Positions 43,958-52,473 of a DNA stretch of 64,000 nt are shown here, one piece after another. Position 1 is the first letter of the stretch, and each line of letters begins with the position of its first letter. The DNA comes from CAYNRE01 sp964399535. Its GTDB lineage: Bacteria > Planctomycetota > Planctomycetia > Pirellulales > CAYNRE01. Under the pieces are notes generated by a model. That model had not been told where the DNA came from and ran no database searches. It saw nothing but the letters and a program-made list of their open reading frames with translations. Both the position numbers and the translations under genes were made by a program. The DNA is taken from NCBI GenBank assembly GCA_964399535.1, contig CAYNRE010000024.1, forward strand, positions 60,367-124,366. Direction: 5' to 3'.

Positions 43958-45346
43958 TTAGTTGCCGGCAGCGCCGACGGGGGCGGGCTGGGTTCCGACA
44001 ACTCGCACGTTGGTCGACAGGTAGTACTGGCCGGTTCCGTCCGGAAAGACCAGCTCGCCGAACAGGCCGGTAAACCCTGCCGAGGGAATCTCGATCTCGT
44101 GACGATACTTATCGCCCGAGGCCGGAATCGGCTGGCTCGACCAACGGGCTTCGCGCAAATCCTTGGTCGGCGCCGTGGCGGACCAGAGCACCACCGACTT
44201 GGGCGTTTGGTCGGAGCTGATCTCCAGCGCGATGCGCCCGTCGGCCTCGGTAAACTTCCAGTCGAGCTTGGGCAGTTCGAGCCGCCCCATCATGTGCCGA
44301 TGCAAGGCCCCGATCGACGCAATCAGCCGATTGTAGTCCGACAGCCCGTGACCATTGTTGGGTATGTAGAGCACGTATTTTTCACCCAGCAGGTCGTCCC
44401 AGTACAGGTTCAGGGCGTCGAGCACCCAGTAACGATCATTGGTGCCCATGATCAGCAACTTGGGCTGAGTCAATTCGCTGCGATAGCTGTAGGGGTCCAC
44501 GATCAAGCTCAGGGCCTTGCCGGCCGGGGTCTGGTTCTGCCCCTGAATTCCCCGCTTGGTGTAGTCTTCGATCTGCTCGGAGTATTTCCCCCAGGTGGCC
44601 AGTTGGTGTTCCATTTGCCGGGTGGTGTTGAGCATGTCGATTACCATGGGCGCAATTGCCTTGGCCCGCGGTTCGACGGCCCCGGTCAGCCAGGTGGTCC
44701 AGCCGCGCTTGCTGGCACCTGTAACGGTGAAATCCTTTACCTCGACCCGCCATTCCTGCTTGGCGAATTCTTGGACGGCGTCCATTGCCTTGACCGCCGA
44801 CTTGACCATCGGCAGCAGCAGCGGCCATTCCGGGTCTTGCGACTTGAGATACTCATCGAAGGTGTAGGCAATAATCTGGTCCTCGACCATGCCGTCGAAA
44901 ACCGGTTGGAACGGAACGTGGTTCAAAATGGCCACTGGCGTATTCACCTGCGACACCACGCCCGCCAGCACGCCCAACTCGGCCGGCATCCGGTCGGTGC
45001 TCGGATTGGCCGGACCATCCAGTTCCGTCTTCCAATCACCGCCGCTGACCAGCAGCAGGGCATCGGTCGCCCCCATCAGTTCGGCCGGGCGCATCACCAC
45101 CAGCTGGTGCTTCCAGACGATGCCGCGCCAGGTTTGCGAGGTGAGAATCAACTCCGTGGCGATGACTTTGCCGTACACCTTTTCCGAGCGAATTCGCCAG
45201 GAGTACGTCGGATCGGGTTTGGCAACGTAGTCCTTCAGCGCCGTGGAAACCGCCTCGTCGGCACGACCAGCGGTGCCGGCGACGACCAAACCAACCGTTG
45301 CCAGCACCATCGAACGAAGCAAGCGTTTCACCGGGATGCTCTCCAT
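43958..45346 (-). CDS. PhoPQ-activated pathogenicity-related protein (PqaA-like)
   Basis: 462 residues from the ATG at 45346. A signal peptide is visible (VKRLLRSMVLATVGLVVAGTAGRA). LVSGGDWKTELDG, DFTVTGASKRGWTTWL (a GxSxxG nucleophile elbow; SKRG) and LIMGTNDRYW are typical of the PqaA (PF10142) family, alpha/beta hydrolase fold proteins found in planctomycetes and in some pathogens. It is secreted or lipid-anchored; substrate unknown. The open frame upstream of the ATG runs through a 22-base tandem repeat and is not protein-like. Confidence 0.9.
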   Translation of the reverse strand: MESIPVKRLLRSMVLATVGLVVAGTAGRADEAVSTALKDYVAKPDPTYSWRIRSEKVYGKVIATELILTSQTWRGIVWKHQLVVMRPAELMGATDALLLVSGGDWKTELDGPANPSTDRMPAELGVLAGVVSQVNTPVAILNHVPFQPVFDGMVEDQIIAYTFDEYLKSQDPEWPLLLPMVKSAVKAMDAVQEFAKQEWRVEVKDFTVTGASKRGWTTWLTGAVEPRAKAIAPMVIDMLNTTRQMEHQLATWGKYSEQIEDYTKRGIQGQNQTPAGKALSLIVDPYSYRSELTQPKLLIMGTNDRYWVLDALNLYWDDLLGEKYVLYIPNNGHGLSDYNRLIASIGALHRHMMGRLELPKLDWKFTEADGRIALEISSDQTPKSVVLWSATAPTKDLREARWSSQPIPASGDKYRHEIEIPSAGFTGLFGELVFPDGTGQYYLSTNVRVVGTQPAPVGAAGN

Positions 45347-45957
45347 GAGTCGTAAGTTGAGATTTTCGCGCGCGAGTCGACGGCAATCAACCGGTTCACG
45401 GGGCCCGATCCGCAAAGGCCGCACAGCACTGGCCTGGGCTTGAACCGCAGTCCCAATTAGGGACCCGGCTGTGCGACCGAGCCGACCCGGCTGTGCGACC
45501 GAGCCGATCCGGCTGTGCGACCGAGCCGACCCGGCTGTGCGACCGAGCACGCTCATCTTCCCGCACCGGCGCCCATCGGCACACCACCCATCTGGAAGTC
45601 AAGCGGGGGCGAGCCCACCGGGCGTTTCGCTCCGCATTATCAATCACTACCCGCCTTGGCTCAAGCGGCCGTGCACGATCGCCCCGGGAAGGGACCCCTG
45701 GCGGCCAGGGCGGGTCAGCCTCCCCGCCAGCGATGCCAGCAGGGCGGGCCCGCCGCATGGTTCGGGTGCGAAACGGTCGTTTTCCCCTTGGCCACCCAGC
45801 TTTTCTCCCTCGCCGGTCGGGTCGGCGACCGCCTATCGCTCATCCGGGGCGCGTGTCTAGAATCTACCCCTTCCACTTGTGAGGAGTTTCGCGAAACCGG
45901 GTTGCCCGCCCATTGCGGGATACGGACCGAAACTGCCGCCGTTGGGACTGGCGCCGC
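45347..45957. other. 611-base divergent intergenic region
   Basis: Between PqaA (-) and the RND transporter (+). It contains the 22-base tandem repeat (45464-45548) and a 12-base palindrome GTTTCGCGAAAC (45886-45897) close to the RND start. No gene is supported. Confidence 0.5.
45464..45548. repeat. 22-base tandem repeat, 3.9 copies
   Basis: The unit CCCGGCTGTGCGACCGAGCC-GA occurs at 45464-45485, 45486-45507, 45508-45529 (one base change, T for the first C) and as a 19-base partial copy at 45530-45548. The unit is not a multiple of three, so all three frames read through and it cannot be a coding repeat of constant sense. It lies about 118 bases upstream of the pqaA start. Confidence 0.95.
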
Positions 45958-48312
45958 GTGAATTTCGAACGAGTCATCGACTGGCTGCTCGACCACCGCT
46001 GGCTGCCCACGCTGTGGGTGCTGGCCATTACCGGGGCGGCCATCTACGGCATCGGTCAACTCGAGTTCGACGACGTACCCCGCTCGGTATTCAAGACGGC
46101 CGACGAACAGTTTCGCCAGCTCGACGAATTGTTTGCCGACTTCGGTGGCGACGACAACGAGTGCCTGGTGGTGCTCGAGCCCACCGGCGAGGCCGACCTG
46201 TTCACTCCCGATGCGACCGAGGCCATCCGCCGGGTCGTGGCCGCTGCCCGGCAGATTCCCGGCGTGGTGGCGGTTCGCAGCCTGGCCGACGTAGTCGTGT
46301 TCCAGCCTGGGCAGGGTGCGGCCTCGCTGCTGCCCGAGCGCGGGGCCCCGGCCGCCGATTTCGCGCGTGCCCGGAGTGCCGCGCTCGCGCATCCGCTCAT
46401 TGGCGGACAGGTGCTCGCCCCCGATGCCCGCACGGCGCTGGTCGTCGTACGGATCAGCGAAGCCTTGGTGGGCATCGACCAGGTGAAACCGATTGTCGAG
46501 GGGCTCATCGAGGCGGTCGACCAGAGCGTGGCCGGTTCCACGGTACGGGCGCGGCTAACCGGCGTCCCTCCGATCCGGATGGAGATTTTCGACGCGGTGC
46601 GCCGCGAGACGAATAAATTCATCCTGATCGGCGTATCGGTCGCGGTGCTGATGGGCATCTTTTTGTTCCGCCAGCTTTCCGGCGCGCTGATCGTGGCCCT
46701 GCCGCCGATGGTGGCCGCCTTTTGGACCCTGGGCATCGTCGGCCTGGTCGGCGAGAAACTCAATGTGATCAACACCATGCTCCCCACGCTGGTCATGGTG
46801 GTTGGTTTCGCCGATTCAATGCATGTGCTGATTGATATTCGCCACAGCCGGGCCGCCGGGAAATCGCAGCGCGAGGCGGCGCGGAGCGCCATCGACCATT
46901 TGCTGCTCAGTTGCCTGCTCACGTCGTCGACCACGGCGGTGGGGTTCGCCGCGCTGGTCCTGGCCGAGGTCGACATCATCCGCCGTTTCGGCCTGGCCTG
47001 TGCCCTGGGGAGCATGTTGGCGTTCGTCTCGACGATGACGCTGGTGCCCCTGCTCTCGACCACCTGGCTCGGCCGCTGGTTGGGCACGACCGATTCCCGT
47101 GATTTCATCGCCCACAACTTCCCCCGCTTCGAGCGGGTCATCGACTGGATCTTGAACCATGCCCGCGGCGTTGCCCTGGCGGGGAGCCTGCTGACGTTGC
47201 TCTTGGCAACGAGCCTGATCTGGCTCAAGCCCGACAATCGTTTGGTGGAAATGATTCCCCGCCACAACGAGTCGTACCAGGCCCTGCAGCACGTCGACCG
47301 GGTGCTTGGTGGCACGCTCCAGGCCTTTGTCGTGGTTCAATGGCCCGAGGGCCAGACTCTGGCCGATCCCCAGACGTTGGCCGCGATTCAAGCGGCGCAA
47401 CAGGCCCTGGAGCTGACCCCCGAGGTGCGCCATCCGATTTCGATTCTGAACCTGCTCGCGGCCTTGCCCGGTGCAACGGGCGAGTTGGCGGACCGAGTAC
47501 CGCTACTGGGACTGGCCCCGGCCGACGTCGTTCGGCGTTATTTGCGAGCCGACCTGCGGCGGGCCCTGGTGGTCGGACGGCTCGCCGATTCGGGCACGGC
47601 GATCAACCAACCGGTGTTTAGCGAAGTCGATCGGAACCTGGCCCGCCTGCGCCATGAATTTCCTGGAACCCGGTTTCAGCTTACGGGCACGGCGGTTGTC
47701 GGTTCGCGGAACGTGAACAAGATGATCGAATCGCTCAACCAAAGCTTGCTGGGGGCCGGCGTGGTCATTTTCGGATCGATCGCCATCGGATTTCGCTCCT
47801 GGAGATTGGGGGCGATCAGCGTCCTGCCCAACGTGTTTCCCCTGGTTGCCACGGCCAGCGTGCTGGTGCTGACGGGGCGATCGCTGCAGATGACCAGCGT
47901 GATCGTGTTCAGCGTCTGTCTGGGAATCGCCGTCGACGACACGATTCACTTCCTGACCCGGTTTCGCCGCGAACTGGCTCTCGACGGCGACGTGAAGCAG
48001 GCCATTCGCCGCTCGTTTCTGGCGGTGGGGTCGGCCGTGGTTACCACCACGCTCGTGCTGCTCACCGGCTTTGGCAGCGTACTTACCAGCGAAATGCCCG
48101 CCAGCCGGCTGTTCGGCGGCCTGAGCTGCGTGGCGTACGCCACGGCCATTCTGGGCGATCTGTTCCTGCTGCCCGCCCTGCTGGTCTGCCTGCTCCCCTC
48201 CAAGCCACATGGGCAACCGGCGCCCCCGAGCGACGAGCCCGCCGATGGCTCCGGGGCGGACGCCGCTTCGGGCAGCGCACGCCGCCGCGACCTGAGCCCA
48301 CAGGCCTCGTAG
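45958..48312 (+). CDS. RND/MMPL-family transporter
   Basis: 784 residues from a GTG at 45958 (TTG at 45913 is an alternative). The twin RND layout shows two large soluble domains and about 12 membrane helices, beginning WLPTLWVLAITGAAIYGIG. Motifs in the helical cores are LPTLVMVVGFADSMHVLIDI and CLGIAVDDTIHFLTRFRREL. This is the predicted-exporter RND family that includes HpnN-like lipid or hopanoid transporters. The proton motive force drives it; cargo may be lipid. No membrane fusion or outer-membrane partner is near. The C-terminus is low-complexity. Confidence 0.9.
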   Translation: MNFERVIDWLLDHRWLPTLWVLAITGAAIYGIGQLEFDDVPRSVFKTADEQFRQLDELFADFGGDDNECLVVLEPTGEADLFTPDATEAIRRVVAAARQIPGVVAVRSLADVVVFQPGQGAASLLPERGAPAADFARARSAALAHPLIGGQVLAPDARTALVVVRISEALVGIDQVKPIVEGLIEAVDQSVAGSTVRARLTGVPPIRMEIFDAVRRETNKFILIGVSVAVLMGIFLFRQLSGALIVALPPMVAAFWTLGIVGLVGEKLNVINTMLPTLVMVVGFADSMHVLIDIRHSRAAGKSQREAARSAIDHLLLSCLLTSSTTAVGFAALVLAEVDIIRRFGLACALGSMLAFVSTMTLVPLLSTTWLGRWLGTTDSRDFIAHNFPRFERVIDWILNHARGVALAGSLLTLLLATSLIWLKPDNRLVEMIPRHNESYQALQHVDRVLGGTLQAFVVVQWPEGQTLADPQTLAAIQAAQQALELTPEVRHPISILNLLAALPGATGELADRVPLLGLAPADVVRRYLRADLRRALVVGRLADSGTAINQPVFSEVDRNLARLRHEFPGTRFQLTGTAVVGSRNVNKMIESLNQSLLGAGVVIFGSIAIGFRSWRLGAISVLPNVFPLVATASVLVLTGRSLQMTSVIVFSVCLGIAVDDTIHFLTRFRRELALDGDVKQAIRRSFLAVGSAVVTTTLVLLTGFGSVLTSEMPASRLFGGLSCVAYATAILGDLFLLPALLVCLLPSKPHGQPAPPSDEPADGSGADAASGSARRRDLSPQAS

Positions 48313-48529
48313 CCCCCCGCCTACCGGTGACCGATGCGGCCTCGTCGCTCGCGGTGGGCCGAGTGCCGCCGGTTGCCGCCAGCTTGACCGGCACCCCGGT
48401 GCGGCCCTAGATTCGCTCCCCGGGGGCAGCCCCGCAGGTCGACCGCGACGGGCCAATCCTCGCGCTGTGCCCCGGGGGTCTCTGCCCCAGGGGCCTGGGC
48501 TCGTGGCATTTACCGAAAGGACGTGTGCC

Positions 48530-49897
48530 GTGCGAACCGTAATCCGCGCTGGGCTCGGTCTGGCCGCCTGGGCGCTGCTGACCGCTCCCGCTATGGCTCA
48601 ATCCAACTGGCCGCAATTCCGTGGCGCCGAGTCGCGCGGCGTCGGGGCCGACGGCGAAGGACTCCCCAGCCGCTGGTCGGCCAGCGAAAATGTCGCCTGG
48701 AAAACCGACCTGCCCGGACTGGGTTGGTCGTCGCCCGTGGTCTGGGGCGACCGCGTGTTCGTAACCACGGTGATCAACCAGGGCTCCCGGGAGGAAGTGA
48801 AAAAGGGGCTGTATTTCGGTGGGAATCGCCCCGAGGCATCGAAAGATGCGCACCAGTGGAAAGTGATGTGCTTGGATCTGAACTCGGGCAGTATCGTTTG
48901 GGAGCAACTGGCCCACGAGGGTCTCCCCCCCGGACCGATCCATTTGAAAAACACCTACGCCTCGGAAACGCCGGTAACCGACGGCGAGCGGCTCTACGTG
49001 TGCTTCGGCGGCGTCGGAATCTTTTGTTACGATCTGGCCGGCAAACCGCTCTGGAACCATCCGCTCAAGGCCCTGCCCACTCGGTTCGGCTGGGGCACGG
49101 CGGCTTCGCCGGTGCTGCACGGCGACCGGCTGTACTACGTTGACGACAACGACCAGGCCTCGTACCTGCTGGCGCTCGACAAGCACACCGGCCAAATTGC
49201 GTGGCGCGTCGAACGGGCCGACGAGAAAAGCAACTGGGCCACCCCATTTGTCTGGCAGAACGCCCTGCGGACCGAACTCGTCACCCCCGGGACCGTGAAA
49301 AACCGCTCTTACGATCTCCAGGGCAATCTGCTCTGGGAGCTGGGAGACAACTCGAGCATCATGATCGCCACCCCCTACGCTGTGGGCGACCTGTTGTACC
49401 TGAGCTCGGGCTACGTCATGGACAAACGGCGGCCCATCTACGCCATTCGCCCGGGGGCGTCGGGCGATATCACCCTGCCGGACGGCGAAACTTCCAGCGA
49501 GTTCATCGCCTGGTGCCAGCCCGAGGCGGGCCCCTACAACCCCAGCACCCTGGTCTATGGCGACCGGTTGTTCGTGTTGCTCGATCGGGGGCTGTTGGCT
49601 TGCTACAACCGGCTGACCGGCGCGCCGATTTTCGATCGCCAACGCATTCCCGACGGCAAGGCCTTTACTTCGAGCCCCTGGGCCTACGACGACCTGGTGT
49701 TTTGCCTGAATGAAGACGGCGTCACGTTCGTGATGCGGGCCGGCGACCAGTTCGAGTTGCTGCACACCAACACGTTGGCGGAAGACGATCTGTCGATGGC
49801 CACCCCGGCGATCGTCGGCAACCGGCTGCTGTTGCGGACCGCCGTGCGGCTGTACTGCCTGCAAAACGCGGCAAACCAACCCACCGGCGGGCGGTAA
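48530..49897 (+). CDS. secreted PQQ-type beta-propeller protein
   Basis: 455 residues from the GTG at 48530, supported by AAGGA (48517-48521). A signal peptide is seen (VIRAGLGLAAWALLTAPAMA). The mature part opens NWPQFRGAESRGVG, a hallmark of planctomycete PQQ-binding-like propellers, and has repeated blades with GDRLYYVDDN and AGKPLWN-type turns. It likely acts in the periplasm as a BamB- or dehydrogenase-like propeller; catalytic residues for PQQ are not evident. It follows the RND transporter by 217 bases. Confidence 0.88.
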   Translation: MRTVIRAGLGLAAWALLTAPAMAQSNWPQFRGAESRGVGADGEGLPSRWSASENVAWKTDLPGLGWSSPVVWGDRVFVTTVINQGSREEVKKGLYFGGNRPEASKDAHQWKVMCLDLNSGSIVWEQLAHEGLPPGPIHLKNTYASETPVTDGERLYVCFGGVGIFCYDLAGKPLWNHPLKALPTRFGWGTAASPVLHGDRLYYVDDNDQASYLLALDKHTGQIAWRVERADEKSNWATPFVWQNALRTELVTPGTVKNRSYDLQGNLLWELGDNSSIMIATPYAVGDLLYLSSGYVMDKRRPIYAIRPGASGDITLPDGETSSEFIAWCQPEAGPYNPSTLVYGDRLFVLLDRGLLACYNRLTGAPIFDRQRIPDGKAFTSSPWAYDDLVFCLNEDGVTFVMRAGDQFELLHTNTLAEDDLSMATPAIVGNRLLLRTAVRLYCLQNAANQPTGGR

Positions 49898-50012
49898 CCC
49901 CGCCACGGTCTTGGGACGCCGGCGCTCGAGGGGGGAAGAGTTGCCGTGCGGCCGCTGCCCAGGCGCCGGCGCGCTGGCCCCGCCGCCGGGCCGGCTTGGG
50001 CCCGCCGTTACC

Positions 50013-50162
50013 CTACATGCGGTACTCGCAGGTCACCCCGCGGCGGAAATTCCGTACGGCCTGGCCGCGATTATCGGTTTGGGGTCGCACCGCCACGCAC
50101 GTCGCCAGCAGGCTGATCAGGCCCAGCCCGAATCCACTCAGCAGGTAAACCGTGGCAAGCAT
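50013..50162 (-). CDS. 49-residue small membrane protein
   Basis: Short, but with good support: ATG at 50162 has a strong Shine-Dalgarno (AAGGAG) seven bases upstream, and the product has one membrane helix (residues 4-26, VYLLSGFGLGLISLLATCVAV) followed by a basic Arg/Asn tail (QAVRNFRRGVTC) and ends CEYRM. The stop is at 50013-50015. It overlaps no gene and lies convergently to the propeller gene. Small single-helix proteins of this type often regulate membrane complexes; I know no family. Confidence 0.7.
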   Translation of the reverse strand: MLATVYLLSGFGLGLISLLATCVAVRPQTDNRGQAVRNFRRGVTCEYRM

Positions 50163-50535
50163 GGCTTTGCTCCTTCGGGTTCTGTCGGGCCGACCGCTTC
50201 AGCAAGGCCGGTCCAACAGTTCCAGCTAGTCGCAACGGCTATGCCGGTTACCACAGTGGCCGGAACCGCGACGTGCAGTTCCAGTCACAACTGTGCAAAA
50301 CCACGAGGGTTGCGTCGAATCAAACCTGCGGTGCCTGGCGCGCGTTTTTTCGGGAAACCTCTGTAACGTAGTCGATCGGATTACGCTTGCGCGTTCCGAA
50401 ATCGCGACACCCGGGCGGCTTCGGCCTTTTCGGTTCGTTCGATGATGACGAACCGGCCTGGTCAACTGTCCGGTTTGGGGCTCTCTGGACGATCGAACCT
50501 AACGGAACGATGGTTTTCCCGCCGGAGGGGTGCCC
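50163..50535. other. 373-base divergent region
   Basis: Between the small membrane protein (-) and the HEAT lipoprotein (+). It contains GCGCGTTTTTTCGGG (around 50340) but no supported element. It probably carries promoters in both directions. Confidence 0.4.
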
Positions 50536-51081
50536 ATGTCGTCGAAACGGCTCAATACGATGCTGCGCGGTCTGGGGGCACTGGCGCTGCTGGCCGCAAC
50601 CGGCTGTGGGTCGGGCTCGCCAGCAACCACGTCCGAGGCCGATCCGGCAAAGTTCTCGGTTCAGCGAATCACGGCCGCCCGGGCCACCCTGCCCAGTTTG
50701 CGGGAGCCTGCCGCCCAGGTCGGACCGCCCACCGCCCAGCCGACGCTCGTGCCGGTCATCAAGGAATGGGGGATGCGCGAAACGGCGGTCGACGCCCTGG
50801 CCCGCATCGGGGCCGATTCGGTCGAACCGTTGATCGAGACGCTTCGCGATCCGGACCCGGCCATGCGGGCCAACGCCGCCCGGGCGTTGTCGCTCATGGG
50901 CCCGGAGGCGGAAGCGGCCATCGGGGCACTGATCGAAGCCCTAGGCGACTCCGACGCCCAAGTCCGCACCGGCGCGGCCCGGGCGCTCGGACAGATCGGC
51001 CCTGCGGCCCGCTCGGCCATTCCCGCGCTCATCGAAGCGCTGCGTCGTGCCGAGGCCGAGGAGCGAGCCTCGGGCAACTAA
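50536..51081 (+). CDS. HEAT-repeat lipoprotein
   Basis: 181 residues from the ATG at 50536, with GGAGGGG at 50524-50530. A lipoprotein signal (LRGLGALALLAATGC) is followed by a linker and about three HEAT/PBS-lyase repeats (ALARIGADSVEPLIETLRD, ALSLMGPEAEAAIGALIEAL, ALGQIGPAARSAIPALIEAL). Such repeats mediate protein-protein contact. It should be anchored in a membrane; partners unknown. The repeats are near-identical in layout, with Gly in the same place. Confidence 0.88.
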   Translation: MSSKRLNTMLRGLGALALLAATGCGSGSPATTSEADPAKFSVQRITAARATLPSLREPAAQVGPPTAQPTLVPVIKEWGMRETAVDALARIGADSVEPLIETLRDPDPAMRANAARALSLMGPEAEAAIGALIEALGDSDAQVRTGAARALGQIGPAARSAIPALIEALRRAEAEERASGN

Positions 51082-51150
51082 ACCAGTCCGCTGGCCACGG
51101 ACGGGCCCCCACGGGAGTGGGCCGGATCGCCGGAGTAACTGGTGTAACCC

Positions 51151-51204
51151 CGGTTTCCCGAGCAGCCCGAGCGCGGGGATATCCCCCGGCGCGTGGGGAA
51201 ACCG
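51151..51204. promoter_or_regulatory. nested inverted repeats
   Basis: CGGTTTCCC (51151-51159) pairs with GGGAAACCG (51196-51204), and inside lies the 12-base palindrome GGGGATATCCCC (51175-51186). It sits between the HEAT lipoprotein and the next small gene. It may be a terminator-like or regulatory hairpin. Confidence 0.35.
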
Positions 51205-51300
51205 CGGGCTAGATTTCTGCACCCGGCTTCTCCCCAGGGTTGGCAGAGGGCTAAACGGCTCGACGATGGGGGGGCTGGAGAAAATCTTCTTCGGAAAGCC

Positions 51301-51501
51301 ATGGCGATGGAACCGGTTGGCCAACACCACGATCTGCGGCGGCTGATCGACCAGACCTATCTGTTGGAAGATCAGATTCGATCTTTAGAGGCCGTGATCG
51401 CCGAACTGCGCGAACAATTCGAGCGAGCCCTGGCAACCGACCCCGCGGCGGTCGTTCGACCGGCCCGCCATGGCGCGCGCCGCGCACCGCAAACGAACTG
51501 A
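51301..51501 (+). CDS. small coiled-coil protein
   Basis: 66 residues from the ATG at 51301 (GGAAAG upstream); an ATG at 51307 is also possible. The central part (LRRLIDQTYLLEDQIRSLEA) is a heptad-like coiled coil, then the tail is Arg/Pro-rich. No family known. The gene ends 25 bases from the convergent GT2 gene. It looks genuine because of helix pattern and length but could be chance. Confidence 0.45.
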   Translation: MAMEPVGQHHDLRRLIDQTYLLEDQIRSLEAVIAELREQFERALATDPAAVVRPARHGARRAPQTN

Positions 51502-51526
51502 GCCAGTCACAGCGCGGCGGCGCTGG

Positions 51527-52441
51527 CTAGAACTTTCTCGGGCGGCCCAGCCCTCGGCGATATTGCACGATGCAGCGCAGGGCGGAGAGCCCATCTTTCC
51601 AGCCGATTTTTTTGCCCTGGGCGTAGGTGCGGCCCGAGTAATTAATCGATTGCTCGTAAATGCGCACCCCCGGGATGCTGGCCACCTTGGCGGTCAGTTC
51701 CGGTTCGATGCCGAAGCGCCGCTCGCGCAGGGTGGGGGCAATCTGCTGAATCACTTCGCGGCGGAATACCTTGTAACAGGTTTCCATGTCGGTCAGGTTC
51801 AGATTGGTAAACGCGTTCGAGAGCAGCGTCAGCAGCCGGTTGCCCACGTAGTGCCAGAAGTAGAGCACGCGCTGATTGTCGCCGGTAAGCCGGCTGCCAA
51901 AAACGACGTCGGCCTCGCCCTCGACAATCCGCTGAATCAACTTGGGGTACTCGGCCGGGTCGTACTCCAGATCGGCGTCTTGCACGATGACCACGTCCCC
52001 CCGGGCCAACAGAAACCCGGTTTTCAAGGCCGCTCCTTTTCCCTGGTTGCGGTCGTGCAGCTCGATTCTCAGGCCGGGGGTGTCGGGCAACTTGGCCAGG
52101 TAGTCGCGGGTGCCGTCGGTGCTGCCGTCGTCGACCACGATCACCTCGTGCGGAATCCCGCAGTGGCTCACCCGGTCGAGCACTTGGGCAATGGTGTGGC
52201 GCTCGTTGAAGACGGGAATGACCACCGAGAGGCAAAAACCTGTCGGCACTCGGTAAACACCCAGCCGGCGACAAAGGTTGGGCCCCAGCAATTGCTCGAG
52301 CAGTTCGACCCGGGCGGCCGGTGCCAGTTCGCCGCCGGCCGTGGCCGAAAGCCGGGCCAACAATTCGCGCAGGTCGGGGGCCGGCCCCTGGGGTGCCGGT
52401 GCCGACGAGTCGGCTGCAAGTGCTGTGGGCTTGGCGTGCAT
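51527..52441 (-). CDS. family 2 glycosyltransferase
   Basis: 304 residues from the ATG at 52441. After an N-terminal extension of about 70 residues, the GT-A fold starts with LSVVIPVFNERHTIAQVLD, then VVDDGSTDGTRDYL and QDADLEYDPAEYP (DxD-like metal motif), and GSRLTGDN, typical of the dolichol-phosphate mannosyltransferase-like GT2 group. It would transfer a sugar from an NDP-sugar to polymer or lipid. It is the last gene of the exosortase operon (32 bases after GT4). The cytosolic, soluble form lacks C-terminal membrane helices. Confidence 0.92.
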   Translation of the reverse strand: MHAKPTALAADSSAPAPQGPAPDLRELLARLSATAGGELAPAARVELLEQLLGPNLCRRLGVYRVPTGFCLSVVIPVFNERHTIAQVLDRVSHCGIPHEVIVVDDGSTDGTRDYLAKLPDTPGLRIELHDRNQGKGAALKTGFLLARGDVVIVQDADLEYDPAEYPKLIQRIVEGEADVVFGSRLTGDNQRVLYFWHYVGNRLLTLLSNAFTNLNLTDMETCYKVFRREVIQQIAPTLRERRFGIEPELTAKVASIPGVRIYEQSINYSGRTYAQGKKIGWKDGLSALRCIVQYRRGLGRPRKF

Positions 52442-52473
52442 TGCACCGTTCTGCCAAAAAACTCGGAGGCTGG

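Noticed and set aside
45464..45548. CRISPR array
   Set aside because: The repeats are head-to-tail with no spacers and no cas genes occur in the window.
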